A stretch of 64,000 nucleotides of DNA from Stackebrandtia endophytica (GTDB lineage: Bacteria; Actinomycetota; Actinomycetes; Mycobacteriales; Micromonosporaceae), in NCBI RefSeq assembly GCF_006716355.1, contig NZ_VFOW01000001.1, positions 4,092,001 to 4,156,000 of the forward strand, given 5' to 3'. The number at the start of each line of letters is the position of its first letter. Position 1 is the stretch's first letter. Below are positions 1 to 8,887 of this stretch, piece after piece. The notes under the pieces are model-generated. The model did no database searches, was not told the origin of the DNA, and saw only the letters and a program-made list of their open reading frames with translations. A program made the translations under genes and the position numbers.

Positions 1-611
1 GGCCCGTCCGGGGTGCGGAAGCCGCCGCCGGCGGACACCCCCGGAGTCGGATGGGTGTACTCGCCGGGTGAGACCACCGGGAGGCAGTCGATGCTGCCCT
101 GCAACATGGTCATCAGCACCCGTGCGCTGGCCTGGTTCTCCGCGTACACGGTGCCTTTCGCCTCACCCTGGACGACGCGCGCGACCTGGGCCGGCGGCAT
201 GTCCTGCCAGCCGCCGACCTCGACCATCCGGTCGAAGAACCGTCCGGCGGAGTAGCCGGGGTCGCTCAGCTGTTCGGCGTCGCCGATCGCCTCCGAGGGA
301 GTCCACCCGAAGATGCCCACCCCGTCGGCATCGTCGTCGGGTTGCTGATTGAGGAGGCCGGTGTCGGCCATGGACGCGGTGATCGCGATCAGCGACGCCC
401 GTTCGGGCAGGTGTCGTTCCAACGCGATCGTGTGGATCGTGCTCGCGGTCTCGAACTGTGAGGAGAAGTAGCCGAAGGTGGCGATGCCGTGCTGTTCGGA
501 TTCGGCGGGTACACAGGTGGTGGGGTCGTCGGCCTGGGTGATGGTCGGGGCCGCCACGATTCCGGTGGTCAGGACGGCGGCGGCCACGGTGGTCAGGAGC
601 ACGGATCTCAT
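1..611 (-). CDS. Secreted protein, lysozyme/transglycosylase-linked type, C-terminus off the window
   Basis: The frame is open from an ATG at 611 to the left edge, at least 203 residues, so the 3' end is missing. The N-terminus is a Sec-type signal peptide (MRSVLLTTVAAAVLTTG followed by AAPTITQADD). The mature part has the pattern 'IAITASMADTGLLNQ', then a GVGIFGWTPS turn and a 'GWQDMPPAQVARVVQ' stretch. From memory this matches an actinobacterial domain found in secreted proteins linked to M23 peptidases or transglycosylases, where the equivalent text is 'QESQL...GLFQQRPSQGWG...VPGWETMPLTVAAQ'. A cell-wall role is therefore inferred; no catalytic residue is confirmed. It lies 159 bp beyond the next minus-strand gene and probably has its own promoter. 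Confidence 0.6.
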   Translation of the reverse strand, partial: MRSVLLTTVAAAVLTTGIVAAPTITQADDPTTCVPAESEQHGIATFGYFSSQFETASTIHTIALERHLPERASLIAITASMADTGLLNQQPDDDADGVGIFGWTPSEAIGDAEQLSDPGYSAGRFFDRMVEVGGWQDMPPAQVARVVQGEAKGTVYAENQASARVLMTMLQGSIDCLPVVSPGEYTHPTPGVSAGGGFRTPDG

Positions 612-770
612 CGGCAATCCAGAATGGGGTGGGGAACGTCCGGGGAGGTGCGGTGGGAACTCTACGAGCTGGTCACCCGGGGTCGTCAAGCCCAGGAGGC
701 CAGTCGATGTCGATTCGTTACCTTCAGTTATATCCCCAGGTCACGACCGCACCTTCCCGTCACTCTCCGA

Positions 771-2414
771 TCAGGCGTCCCAGGATTCCACCGGGTACGT
801 ATGGATGGCCGCCAATGCCGGATCGTGCCCCGTCACCCAGTCGGACAGTTGAGGCGGGGTGTACAGATCGGGGGCGATCCAGGTCCGTTCGTCCAGGGGG
901 TTCGAGGTCTGCCAATACAGGTCGGAGACGTTGGCGGTCAGTCCGCTGTACGGCAGCCGGAACTCGATCACCTCGCCGGTGAAGTTCGGGCTGGACCCGG
1001 TCGGCTCTCCCACGAAGGTCGCCTCGGTGTGGGCGCCGAGCATGGTCGCGGTGTTCTGCGCGGCCGAGAACGTGTTGCGGCCGATGACGATGAACAACGC
1101 GTTTGGCCGGTTCAACCGGGGACGGGCCAGTATGTGCGTCAGCAGTGGCAGCGCCTTGAACGTGTTGCCGCCGCCGTTCCACCGCAGGTCGATCACCAGG
1201 CGATCCGCGGTGACCTCGTCGAACTGCGCGAACAGCTTCTCGAAGAACTCGGCGAGGGGTTCATCCGGCTCCTCGACCAGCGAGTTGAATCCGAAGTGGA
1301 TCAATGAGTTCGCCGCGTCGTGCGCGAACCAGTACCGTTCGCCGATTCGGGCCAGGTGGGCGGGCGGATTCGGTCCCCGATCCGGCAGCCAATCCCAGCC
1401 CGGCAGCCGGTGCCGATGTCCCCACGCGGGTCCCGGTGGGTCGACCGCGGTGAGGTTCACCAGTCGGCTGCCGGGACCGTCGCCGACCTCCAGGCGGACG
1501 CGGTCGGGCCGGTCGGCCACACCGAGGGCGTGCAGGATCGGCAGGTGACGCAAGCCCCCGACGGCCTCGCTGAGCAACTGCTGCCGATTGTCGTGGGTGG
1601 TGACCGACTCGACGGCGTCCAGCACCGACCGCACCGGATGCCCGTCGATCGACAGCAGCTCCCGCCCCACCAGGTCGGCGTGCTCCGGCGCGGCGGCGGT
1701 GATGTGCACCGACTCACCGAATTGAAAGAGGCGGATCGGCAACTCCCTGCGCCATTCGTCGCGGTCGTTGTCGAGGCTCACCCAGGCGTGGCCGTCTCCC
1801 AGCAGGGCGAGGATCCGGCGCAGCTCGACCACGATCTGCAGATCAGTCAGTTCCGGAATGCGCCGGTCGAGATCGGCGGCGGCGCGGGTCACCGGTTCGG
1901 TGAACCGGTGTGCGACCGGGGAGCGGCGGTGGATCTCCGTGACGAGCAACGCCAGATCGGCGCGCCAACCGGAATCACGGTCGGCGGGTGCCTCGGGCAG
2001 GGCACAGTGGACGAATCGGGGGAGGGTTCGCAACCCGTCGAAGACCTCGTCGTCGAGATCGCTGCGGTTGGGCAGGCCCAGCTCCAGGGCGGTCTCGACC
2101 TCCTCGATCGCCCCGCCTCGGTCGCCGAGGCGCGCGAGGCATTTGGCGATGTCCAACGACAGTTCCGCCTTCGTGCGGAAGAGGTACGCGTTCTTGTCGT
2201 ACACGCCGTGTCGGCGGGCGGCGTCGTACGCGGTCAGGGCGGACAGCGGCTCGCCCGCCTGGTAGTGGGCCTCGCCCAGCCGATACCAGGCGTCGCCCCT
2301 GGTCGGGTTGAGCCGGGTGAGTTCGGCCCACAGCGTCGCGGCGGTGGGCCAGTCGGATTCCTCGGTCGCCTTGCGGGCGCGGTGGGCGAGACGCAGGTAT
2401 GTGGGGGTGTCCAC
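771..2414 (-). CDS. TPR protein fused to an S41-type (C-terminal-processing-like) peptidase domain
   Basis: 547 residues. Residues ~1-130 are tetratricopeptide-like helical repeats (ATLWAELTRLNPTRGDAWYRLGEAHYQAG and onward). The second half is an S41 peptidase fold: VIDLRWNGGGN around residue 410, the nucleophile region GRNTFSAAQN with the likely catalytic Ser near residue 452, then TFVGEPTG about 20 residues later. There is no signal peptide, so the protein should be cytoplasmic, unlike classical secreted tail-specific proteases. The GTG at 2414 is chosen over the TTG at 2420 because AGGGAG sits 6 bases before the GTG. The neighbours give no clue to the substrate. The peptidase assignment is good; the exact catalytic set (Ser/Lys or tricorn-like) is inferred. 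Confidence 0.72.
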   Translation of the reverse strand: MDTPTYLRLAHRARKATEESDWPTAATLWAELTRLNPTRGDAWYRLGEAHYQAGEPLSALTAYDAARRHGVYDKNAYLFRTKAELSLDIAKCLARLGDRGGAIEEVETALELGLPNRSDLDDEVFDGLRTLPRFVHCALPEAPADRDSGWRADLALLVTEIHRRSPVAHRFTEPVTRAAADLDRRIPELTDLQIVVELRRILALLGDGHAWVSLDNDRDEWRRELPIRLFQFGESVHITAAAPEHADLVGRELLSIDGHPVRSVLDAVESVTTHDNRQQLLSEAVGGLRHLPILHALGVADRPDRVRLEVGDGPGSRLVNLTAVDPPGPAWGHRHRLPGWDWLPDRGPNPPAHLARIGERYWFAHDAANSLIHFGFNSLVEEPDEPLAEFFEKLFAQFDEVTADRLVIDLRWNGGGNTFKALPLLTHILARPRLNRPNALFIVIGRNTFSAAQNTATMLGAHTEATFVGEPTGSSPNFTGEVIEFRLPYSGLTANVSDLYWQTSNPLDERTWIAPDLYTPPQLSDWVTGHDPALAAIHTYPVESWDA

Positions 2415-2523
2415 TGTCAACTCCCTCTATCGGGGTTCGTCGATGACGTCATTGTGACAATACCTGACGGCATTAAAGGTGTCATTCGTGGTGCCGACCT
2501 GACGGATGTGTCGGAGACGAAAA

Positions 2524-2566
2524 CCGCCTCACCCGACCAAGGCAGGGGAACGGTCGGATGAGGCGG
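2524..2566 (-). terminator. Hairpin downstream of the quinone oxidoreductase gene
   Basis: Arms 2524-2538 and 2552-2566 pair over 15 bases with one mismatch. The hairpin lies 24 bp beyond the stop of the minus-strand oxidoreductase gene, where a terminator is expected. Confidence 0.6.
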
Positions 2567-2590
2567 GGTCAACGCGGAGTCGACGGTGGA

Positions 2591-3574
2591 TCAGGGGATC
2601 AGGACCACCTTGCCGACCGTCTCCCGGGTCTCCAGCGCATGCTGGGCCTTCCCCGCCTCCGCCAGCGGGAACGACTGAGTGATGGGGACCATCCGGCGTT
2701 GCGCCACCTGTCGCAGCGCCTCCGTCTCAAGGGCGCGGATTCCGCCGGGACGCTTCAAGATGGTGGGGCCCAACACGACCGATGCGGTCAGGTATCGCTC
2801 GAACAGGTCGGCGGCCGACAATTCGATCGGTTCGCCCGCCGACCAACCGAACATGATCAGTTTTCCGCCGATGCCCAACAGATCGAAGGCGGCCCGGCCC
2901 GGTTTGCCGCCGACGCCGTCGAACACCAGGGTCGCCTCGCGTCCGGCCAGCTCGTCACGCACCAGCAGTGGCCAACCCTCGGCGCGATAGTCGACGGCGA
3001 TCACCTCGGAGGCCAACGCCCGAACCTGGTCGACCTTCGCAGGGCCACCGGCCAGGCCGACGACCGTCGCGCCGACGGCCCGCGCCGCCTGGACCAGTAG
3101 GTTGCCGATACCGCCGGCCGCCGCCGTCACCACGACGACGTCGTCGGCGCTGATGGGTGTGTTGTCCAGGATGCCGACGGCGGTTCGCCCGGTGCCGATC
3201 ATCGTGACCGCCTCGGCGTCGTCGACGCCCTCGGGGATCTCGTGCACGGCCTCCACCTCGCGGACCGCCTTCTCCGCATACCCGCCACTGGCCATCCCGA
3301 GGTGGGTGACGACCCGTTTGCCCAGCCAGGATTCGTCCACGTCCTCACCGACCTGGTCCACCACCCCGGCGACCTCCCGGCCCGGTGTCATCGGCAACTC
3401 CGGCGGCGCGAACGGGCCCGAACCGGTGCCGGTACGAATGACGGCGTCAACGGCGTGCACCCCCGCCGCGGTGACCGCTATCCGGATCTGTCCCTTGCCC
3501 GCCACCGGGTCGGGGACCGACTCGTACTGCAACGTCTCGGGTGGACCGAACTCATACTGTCGGATCGCGAACAT
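2591..3574 (-). CDS. NADPH:quinone oxidoreductase, zinc-free MDR family
   Basis: 327 residues, normal for the family. The N-terminal GroES-like domain (MFAIRQYEFGPPETL...) lacks the zinc-ligand cysteines of alcohol dehydrogenases, as in QOR-type enzymes. The Rossmann domain carries TAAAGGIGNLLVQAARAVGA at about residues 150-170, the nucleotide-binding glycine motif. It should reduce quinones or other alpha,beta-unsaturated carbonyls with NADPH in the cytoplasm. GAGAGG precedes the ATG. It begins 27 bp after an FMN reductase gene on the same strand, so the two form a small flavin/quinone redox operon, followed by the hairpin at 2524-2566. Confidence 0.85.
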   Translation of the reverse strand: MFAIRQYEFGPPETLQYESVPDPVAGKGQIRIAVTAAGVHAVDAVIRTGTGSGPFAPPELPMTPGREVAGVVDQVGEDVDESWLGKRVVTHLGMASGGYAEKAVREVEAVHEIPEGVDDAEAVTMIGTGRTAVGILDNTPISADDVVVVTAAAGGIGNLLVQAARAVGATVVGLAGGPAKVDQVRALASEVIAVDYRAEGWPLLVRDELAGREATLVFDGVGGKPGRAAFDLLGIGGKLIMFGWSAGEPIELSAADLFERYLTASVVLGPTILKRPGGIRALETEALRQVAQRRMVPITQSFPLAEAGKAQHALETRETVGKVVLIP

Positions 3575-3601
3575 GGCTGCCTCTCTACTGTGGATGGGGA
3601 G

Positions 3602-4180
3602 TTACGGCTGGTACGGGGTGTCGTTGCGAGCGGTGCGCAGCGCGTTGCCCCACCACGTCAACTGATCCAGCAACTGCTTGGCCGCAGCCGAGGTGCCCTC
3701 GGCGTCCTTGGGGTTGCCGTCCTCGTCGAACAACGTCCAGTAGTTGACGAAACTGATCGTGTCGCGCACGGTGATCGCGTGAACCTCCGGGAACACCTGG
3801 CGCAGCTGCTCGACGGCGCGCTGTCCACCGACCATGCCGCCGTAGGAGACGAACCCGACGGGCTTGGCGTTCCACTCGGCGTTGTAGTAGTCGATCGCGG
3901 CCTTCAGCGGTGCCGGGAAGCTGTGGTTGTACTCGGGAGTGACCACGACGAAGGCGTCGGCCTTCTTGAGGCGCTGCCCCAGGGCGGCCACCGCCGGGTG
4001 CTCGTCGTCGTCGCCGTGGTGGCCGATGTCGACCGGCAGCGAGCAGTCCAGCAGATCGACCACATCCACGTCGAAGCCGCCGTGTCGGCGGGCGTGCTCG
4101 GCGAACCAATTGGCGGGGACCGGACCGAACCGTCCCTTCCGGGTGCTGCCGATGATGATGGCCAACTTCAAGGGTGACAT
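3602..4180 (-). CDS. NADPH-dependent FMN reductase / flavodoxin-like oxidoreductase
   Basis: 192 residues from the ATG at 4180, chosen because AAGGA precedes it and because family homology begins at MSPLKLAIIIGSTRKGRFG. That segment is the phosphate-binding loop of the flavodoxin-like NADPH-dependent FMN reductase family. PEYNHSFPAPLKAAIDYYN and VGFVSYGGMVGGQRAV are the other family signatures and contact the flavin. The enzyme would reduce FMN, quinones or azo compounds in the cytoplasm. It is the first gene of a two-gene unit with the downstream quinone oxidoreductase (27 bp gap) and is divergent from the MFS transporter gene, with 284 bp between them. Confidence 0.87.
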   Translation of the reverse strand: MSPLKLAIIIGSTRKGRFGPVPANWFAEHARRHGGFDVDVVDLLDCSLPVDIGHHGDDDEHPAVAALGQRLKKADAFVVVTPEYNHSFPAPLKAAIDYYNAEWNAKPVGFVSYGGMVGGQRAVEQLRQVFPEVHAITVRDTISFVNYWTLFDEDGNPKDAEGTSAAAKQLLDQLTWWGNALRTARNDTPYQP

Positions 4181-4464
4181 CGTGAATCCTTCAGGTATTG
4201 CGTTCATTGGACTCGTCAAACCTACGAACCGGCCACGGTGGGCCGCATCGGTCACGTGACTGGTCACCTGAGGCCGTCGACCGGTCGGGTTAGGTAGGGC
4301 GCGACGCGAACCCACCCGAATCGACGGAGCCGACGGCGACGTCCGTCACGCCCCGGCCGTGCCCACCGTCGTCTCCGCAGGTCGACACCGACGGGCACGG
4401 TGCGGGACAGCCGGTGGTCGCTTGACGGATGCGGTGATGACGCACCGGTTTCTAGCGTCGGGGC

Positions 4465-5814
4465 ATGACTTCTCAACCGACTACCCGCTGGGGGCCGGTC
4501 GTGGCGTTGGCGCTGGCCATGGTCGTCAACACCTCCGACATGACGATCGCGGCCATCGTGCTGCCCGGTATCGCCGACGACTTCGGCATCACCCCCGCCA
4601 CCAGTGCCTGGGTGCTGCTGGCCTATTCGCTGCCTATGGCGGCCATCGCGATACCGGCCGGTCGCTGGGTCGACCGATCGGATCTGCGTGCGGTCTTCGT
4701 ACTCTCGATGGTGGGTGTCGCCGCTGCCAGCATCGTGGCGGCGGTGGCCCCGACGTTCTGGGTGCTGCTGGCGGCCCGGTTCTTCCAGGGGTTCGTCGCC
4801 GCGTTGACCATGGCGGCCTACATGCCGATCGTGGTCAGCAGCGTCCGCGACGAACAGCGGGGACGCGCCATCGGTTACATCGTCAGCATCATGACGATCG
4901 GTGGAATGATCGGCGCGCCGCTGGGCGGCCTCGTCGCCGGTGGTTTCGGGTGGCCAGGGGTGTTCCTGCTCAAGTTGCCGGTGGTGCTCGCCGCGGTCGT
5001 CGTCGGTCTGATGACGGTGCCCTCCAACGGAAAGCGGCTGCCGACCCCCGACGGCACACTGTTGCGCGACACCATCGTGGTCGGTGGTGCCATCACCGGC
5101 CTGGTCCTGGGAATGGAGAACCTGGGTTCGGCTCCGATCGTGGCGGCGGGTTTGATCGCGGTGGCCGTGATCCTGGCGATCGTGTGGATTCGACTGGCGA
5201 CCTCCAAACCGATCATCTCGGTGATCGCGAGCCGGGTTCTGGGACTGAACCTGCTCGGCCTGTTGCTGGCGAGTCTCCTCATCGGACTGATCACCTTCCT
5301 GTTGCCGTACTTCGTCACCGAGGAGATGACCGCCAGTCCGGAGATGCTCGGTGTGGTGTTGTTGGCCTACAGCGCCTCGGTGGCACCGGTCTCGCCGGTC
5401 GCGGGGTGGCTGGCCGACCGGTTCGGCCCGCACCCGGTGGCCGTGATCGGTGGTGTCATCACCGCGATCGGACTGGCCACGATGCTCACTCTGCCCAGCG
5501 GGGCCACGATGCCGGACCTGCTGTGGCGCATCGTCGTGCTGGGCATCGGTGGTGCGGTGTTCAACGGCCCGATCAACACCGCGCTCATGGCGGCCACGCC
5601 GAGGGAGATGATCGGTGTCGCGGGTGGACTGTTCGCGACGGTGCGCACACTGGCCAGCACGATCGGTCCGGCCGCCGTCGCTCTGGTATGGACATTCGGT
5701 GGCGGTGGTATCGGCGGGTTCAATGCCGCGGTGGCTCTGCTGCTGGGCAGCTACCTACTCGGGTTGGTGCTCATGGTGATCGGCCGCCCGGCGCGCGCCA
5801 CGGTCGCCGCCTGA
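4465..5814 (+). CDS. MFS transporter, DHA2 / EmrB-QacA-like drug exporter
   Basis: 449 residues, almost entirely hydrophobic helices, with 12-14 predicted membrane segments. The N-terminal part includes VVNTSDMTIAAIVLPGIADD, the conserved first-helix region of proton-driven drug:H+ antiporters. GRWVDRSDLRAVF is the MFS motif A loop after helix 2, and a second motif A-like loop GWLADRFGPHPVAV lies in the C-terminal half. The substrate cannot be told from sequence. A -10-like TAGCGT (4453-4458) ends 6 bases before the ATG, suggesting a leaderless or near-leaderless transcript. It is divergent from the flavin/quinone reductase pair, which could point to an oxidative or xenobiotic stress theme, but that is inference. 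Confidence 0.85.
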   Translation: MTSQPTTRWGPVVALALAMVVNTSDMTIAAIVLPGIADDFGITPATSAWVLLAYSLPMAAIAIPAGRWVDRSDLRAVFVLSMVGVAAASIVAAVAPTFWVLLAARFFQGFVAALTMAAYMPIVVSSVRDEQRGRAIGYIVSIMTIGGMIGAPLGGLVAGGFGWPGVFLLKLPVVLAAVVVGLMTVPSNGKRLPTPDGTLLRDTIVVGGAITGLVLGMENLGSAPIVAAGLIAVAVILAIVWIRLATSKPIISVIASRVLGLNLLGLLLASLLIGLITFLLPYFVTEEMTASPEMLGVVLLAYSASVAPVSPVAGWLADRFGPHPVAVIGGVITAIGLATMLTLPSGATMPDLLWRIVVLGIGGAVFNGPINTALMAATPREMIGVAGGLFATVRTLASTIGPAAVALVWTFGGGGIGGFNAAVALLLGSYLLGLVLMVIGRPARATVAA

Positions 5815-5837
5815 GCCTCGACGGAGCGGTCCGACCC

Positions 5838-5874
5838 GGAGGGCGGTGTGTGGTTGATCCGCACACCGCCCTCC
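5838..5874. terminator. Bidirectional terminator between the MFS and acetoacetyl-CoA synthetase genes
   Basis: Perfect 13-bp arms (5838-5850 and 5862-5874) with an 11-base loop, between the ends of two convergent genes. Confidence 0.8.
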
Positions 5875-5881
5875 GATGTGC

Positions 5882-7837
5882 TCACGACGAGGAGGGGGTT
5901 GGTGCGAGCCGGGTGAACTGTTCCAACGACTCGGGGTTGGCCAACGCGCCGGTGGCGGCGGCGGTCTCGACCGGGGTGCCGGTGAGGATGCGCTTGACCG
6001 GCACCTCCAGCTTCTTACCCGACAACGTGCGCGGGACCGCCGAAATCTCGTGCAGTTCGTCGGGGACGTGACGCGGGGACAGGCCGTCGCGCAGTTCGGC
6101 GGCGATGCGCCGCCGCAGACCGGCGTCGACGGTGACCCCCGGCGCCGGGACCACGAACAGCAACAGTCGTCCCATTCCGCCGTGCGGGTCCTCCAGGTGG
6201 ATGACCAGGGAGTCGGCGACCTCCTCCATGCCCTCCACGACCGAATAGAACTCCGCGGTGCCCAACCGGACCCCACCGCGTTTGAGGGTCGCGTCGCTTC
6301 GGCCGGTGATGACACAGGTGCCGCGATCGGTGACGGTGATCCAGTCGCCGTGGCGCCACACGCCGTCGTAGGTGTCGAAATAAGCCTCCCGATACCGGGA
6401 ACCGTCGTCGTCGCCCCAGAAACCGACCGGCATCGAGGGCATCGGAGCGGTGATGACCAGCTCGCCCTGTTCACCGATCACGGCGTTGCCGTCGGAGTCG
6501 AACGCCTCCACCCTGCTGCCCAGGCATCGGCAGGCGATCTCGCCCCGGTAGACCGGCACCAGCGGTGCTCCACCGACGAATCCGGTGCACACGTCGGTTC
6601 CACCCGACAGCGAGGTCAGCATCACCGACGAGGAGACGGCGTCGTAGACGTAGTCGAAGCCCTCCGGCGGCAACGGAGACCCCGTCGAACCGATGCCCTT
6701 CAGGTGCGACAGATCGGCCACTTCGGAGGGACGGATGCCGCGCTTGCGGCACGCCAGCAGATACGGCGCCGAGGTTCCGAAGTTGGTGATGCCGCACTCC
6801 TCCACAAGCCTCCACTGTGCTGAGAGGTCGGGGTACGTCGGGTTCCCGTCGAACAGCACCATGGTCGCGCCCACCATCGGGGCCGACACCAGGTAGTTCC
6901 ACATCATCCAGCCGGTGGTGCAGAACCAGTAGAACCGATCGGACGGCCCGAGGTCGTGATGCAGCGCCAGCATCTTCAGATGCTCCAGGCTGATCCCGCC
7001 GTGTCCGTGCACAATGGGCTTGGGCAGTCCGGTGGTTCCGGAGGAGTACAGAACATACAGTGGATGGTCGAATGGCAGCGCGTCGAACCGGGGTTCGGCC
7101 GCCTCCGACAGCAGCTCATCCCACGACAGCGAGTCCGGGATCGTGCCACCGGTGTAATCCAACGACACCACCTGGGTCAACGAGGGCAGCTGTTCCCGGA
7201 TCACGGCGACCTCGTCGCGCCGGTCGATGTGCTTCGTTCCGTAGCGATACCCGTCGACGGTGACGAGGACCTTGGGCTCGATCTGCCGCCACCGGTCACA
7301 CACACTGCGGGTACCGAACTCCGGCGCGCAGCTGGAGAAGATCGCGCCCAGACTGGCGCAGGCCAACAACAACACGACCGCTTCGGGAATATTGGGAAGA
7401 TAGGCGGCGACCCGGTCACCCCGGGTGACGCCCAGTCGTTCCAACCCGGCCCGGCACGCGCCGACCTGAGCGCGCAACCCGGCGACGGTCAACTCCACCG
7501 GGTCGCGCGAATCGCTGCGTCCCACGACGATCACATCGTCGGCGTCACGGCCGGGCGCCCGCAACACCAGATCGGCGTAATTGAGCGAATGGTCGGGGAA
7601 CCACACCGCGCCCGGCATGTTCGGGTCGACGAGTGAGTCGGCGGCACCGACGTCATCGGGACTCATCTCGAAGTATCGCCAGATCGACGCCCAGAACTCG
7701 GCGGGTTCGGTCACCGACCACGACCACAGATCGTGATAGGACGACAATTCCGGGTTATCCAGCCATGTCAGGTACCGCCCCATGCGGGTGGCCGTCAAGG
7801 CGTCTTCGGGCGGATTCCACAGGACTTCGGCTGACAT
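5882..7837 (-). CDS. Acetoacetyl-CoA synthetase (acetoacetate-CoA ligase)
   Basis: 651 residues, the usual length for this branch of the acyl-adenylate family. It activates acetoacetate to acetoacetyl-CoA with ATP. The N-terminal cap reads 'LSSYHDLWSWSVTEPAEFWASIWRYF', typical of acetoacetate-CoA ligases. YVLYSSGTTGLPKPIVHGHGG is the ATP-binding A3 loop, GGTDVCTGFVGG is the A5 region, HGDWITVTDRG is A7, and SGKKLEVPVKRIL holds the C-terminal catalytic Lys. The start at 7837 follows GAGAGG and matches the family N-terminus; an upstream extension in frame has no such support. It ends 67 bp from the convergent MFS gene and may link ketone-body or PHB turnover to acetyl-CoA. Confidence 0.93.
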   Translation of the reverse strand: MSAEVLWNPPEDALTATRMGRYLTWLDNPELSSYHDLWSWSVTEPAEFWASIWRYFEMSPDDVGAADSLVDPNMPGAVWFPDHSLNYADLVLRAPGRDADDVIVVGRSDSRDPVELTVAGLRAQVGACRAGLERLGVTRGDRVAAYLPNIPEAVVLLLACASLGAIFSSCAPEFGTRSVCDRWRQIEPKVLVTVDGYRYGTKHIDRRDEVAVIREQLPSLTQVVSLDYTGGTIPDSLSWDELLSEAAEPRFDALPFDHPLYVLYSSGTTGLPKPIVHGHGGISLEHLKMLALHHDLGPSDRFYWFCTTGWMMWNYLVSAPMVGATMVLFDGNPTYPDLSAQWRLVEECGITNFGTSAPYLLACRKRGIRPSEVADLSHLKGIGSTGSPLPPEGFDYVYDAVSSSVMLTSLSGGTDVCTGFVGGAPLVPVYRGEIACRCLGSRVEAFDSDGNAVIGEQGELVITAPMPSMPVGFWGDDDGSRYREAYFDTYDGVWRHGDWITVTDRGTCVITGRSDATLKRGGVRLGTAEFYSVVEGMEEVADSLVIHLEDPHGGMGRLLLFVVPAPGVTVDAGLRRRIAAELRDGLSPRHVPDELHEISAVPRTLSGKKLEVPVKRILTGTPVETAAATGALANPESLEQFTRLAPTPSSS

Positions 7838-7956
7838 GGGTACCTCTCTCGGCGGTGAGATAGTGACGGTCGACCCATACTGCCTCACATTGGTTGCGCA
7901 AATGCGCAAGGATGGCCCGACAAGGCGACACCGCACCCCGTTTTTAGGAGACCCCA

Positions 7957-8688
7957 ATGCGGCATATCGCAAGCCTGTTCGCGGGCATCATCATCGCTCC
8001 GATCGCCTGGTTGCTGATCGGTGCGGCCCAGATCGGGCTGAACCCCTCGGCCTACGAACTTGATGGCGGCGCACCCGGCCGGTTCCTCGCCATCGCGATG
8101 TTCGTCGTGGCCGGAGCGTTGCTGGGGCTTATCGCAGTGACCCGGTTGTCACCAGCCGGTCCCATCCTCGCCGGACTCGTCTTCATAGGCGGGTTCTTTG
8201 TTTTTCGCGGTGGGATCGCGGCAGTGCACCTACCCGACGCGATGACGAACGACCTGTTGCCTCGGGAATCGGCGATCATCGCCGGTGAAACCGGAATGGT
8301 GCTGGTCATCGGCGCTTTGCTGTTGACGAGCGCGCTCATTCCGTCACGGTGGCGTGGCAAGCAGTCCGAGGAGGAGCCCGAGCGGGCCGACCTGGACACC
8401 GCCAGCCTGGCGGGTACCACGCTGACCCCGCAGGACACCCCGGAGGCCGGTGTTCCCTTCACCGGTTCCACCCGTCCTGAGGACAACCCCGCCGACGGCT
8501 ACGACGAGCGTCCGGTCAACCCGTTCGACACCACCCCACCCGCGCAGCAGCAACCGGTCACGGCGTCGCAGCGTTCCCCCTACGCCGATGACGCGTACGG
8601 ATCGGACGGCTACGACTACGAGTCCGACCAGGCGGCTGCCGGTCAGCAGCGGTACTCGGAGCAACGCTACGGCGGCGGCTACCGCTGA
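7957..8688 (+). CDS. Membrane protein with four helices and an acidic disordered tail
   Basis: 243 residues, not recognised. Four hydrophobic segments occupy residues ~1-130 (MRHIASLFAGIIIAPIAWLLIG; FLAIAMFVVAGALLGLIAV; PILAGLVFIGGFFVF; GMVLVIGALLLTSALI). The last ~105 residues are hydrophilic, rich in Asp, Glu, Pro, Gln and Tyr, and end in a YGGGYR-like tail, which looks disordered and cytoplasmic. AGGAG lies just before the ATG. It is divergent from the acetoacetyl-CoA synthetase gene and followed by a strong terminator, so it is probably monocistronic. Such membrane proteins with acidic tails are common in actinobacteria, but no function can be assigned. Confidence 0.75.
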   Translation: MRHIASLFAGIIIAPIAWLLIGAAQIGLNPSAYELDGGAPGRFLAIAMFVVAGALLGLIAVTRLSPAGPILAGLVFIGGFFVFRGGIAAVHLPDAMTNDLLPRESAIIAGETGMVLVIGALLLTSALIPSRWRGKQSEEEPERADLDTASLAGTTLTPQDTPEAGVPFTGSTRPEDNPADGYDERPVNPFDTTPPAQQQPVTASQRSPYADDAYGSDGYDYESDQAAAGQQRYSEQRYGGGYR

Positions 8689-8775
8689 GAACGGTTCGAT
8701 CGATCCCGACAAGTCCTGCGACGGCAGGGATCGGCGAGCTCAATCCGGCACCACCCGAATCGCCTGTGAAGGCGA

Positions 8776-8814
8776 CGGCACCGGGCGACCCACCCCTCAT
8801 GTCGCCCGGTGCCG
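8776..8814 (+). terminator. Intrinsic-type terminator
   Basis: Perfect 13-bp arms 8776-8788 and 8802-8814, followed by TGTTT, placed 87 bp after the membrane protein gene. Confidence 0.8.
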
Positions 8815-8874
8815 TGTTTCAGACATGTGCTCAGCATGACTGTTTTACGAGTAGGTGTCGCACCGCCTCGTCGG

Positions 8875-8880
8875 TACAGT
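8875..8880 (+). promoter_or_regulatory. -10 element (TACAGT) of a leaderless transcript for the LAL regulator
   Basis: TACAGT ends exactly 7 bases before the ATG at 8888, and there is no ribosome-binding site. This spacing puts the transcription start at the start codon. Confidence 0.55.
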
Positions 8881-8887
8881 CGTCGTC

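Noticed and set aside
4264-6071. Long frames antisense to and in other frames of the MFS gene
   Set aside because: They are rich in Arg, His, Gly and Asp, as expected from GC-rich shadow frames, and the MFS reading is unequivocal.
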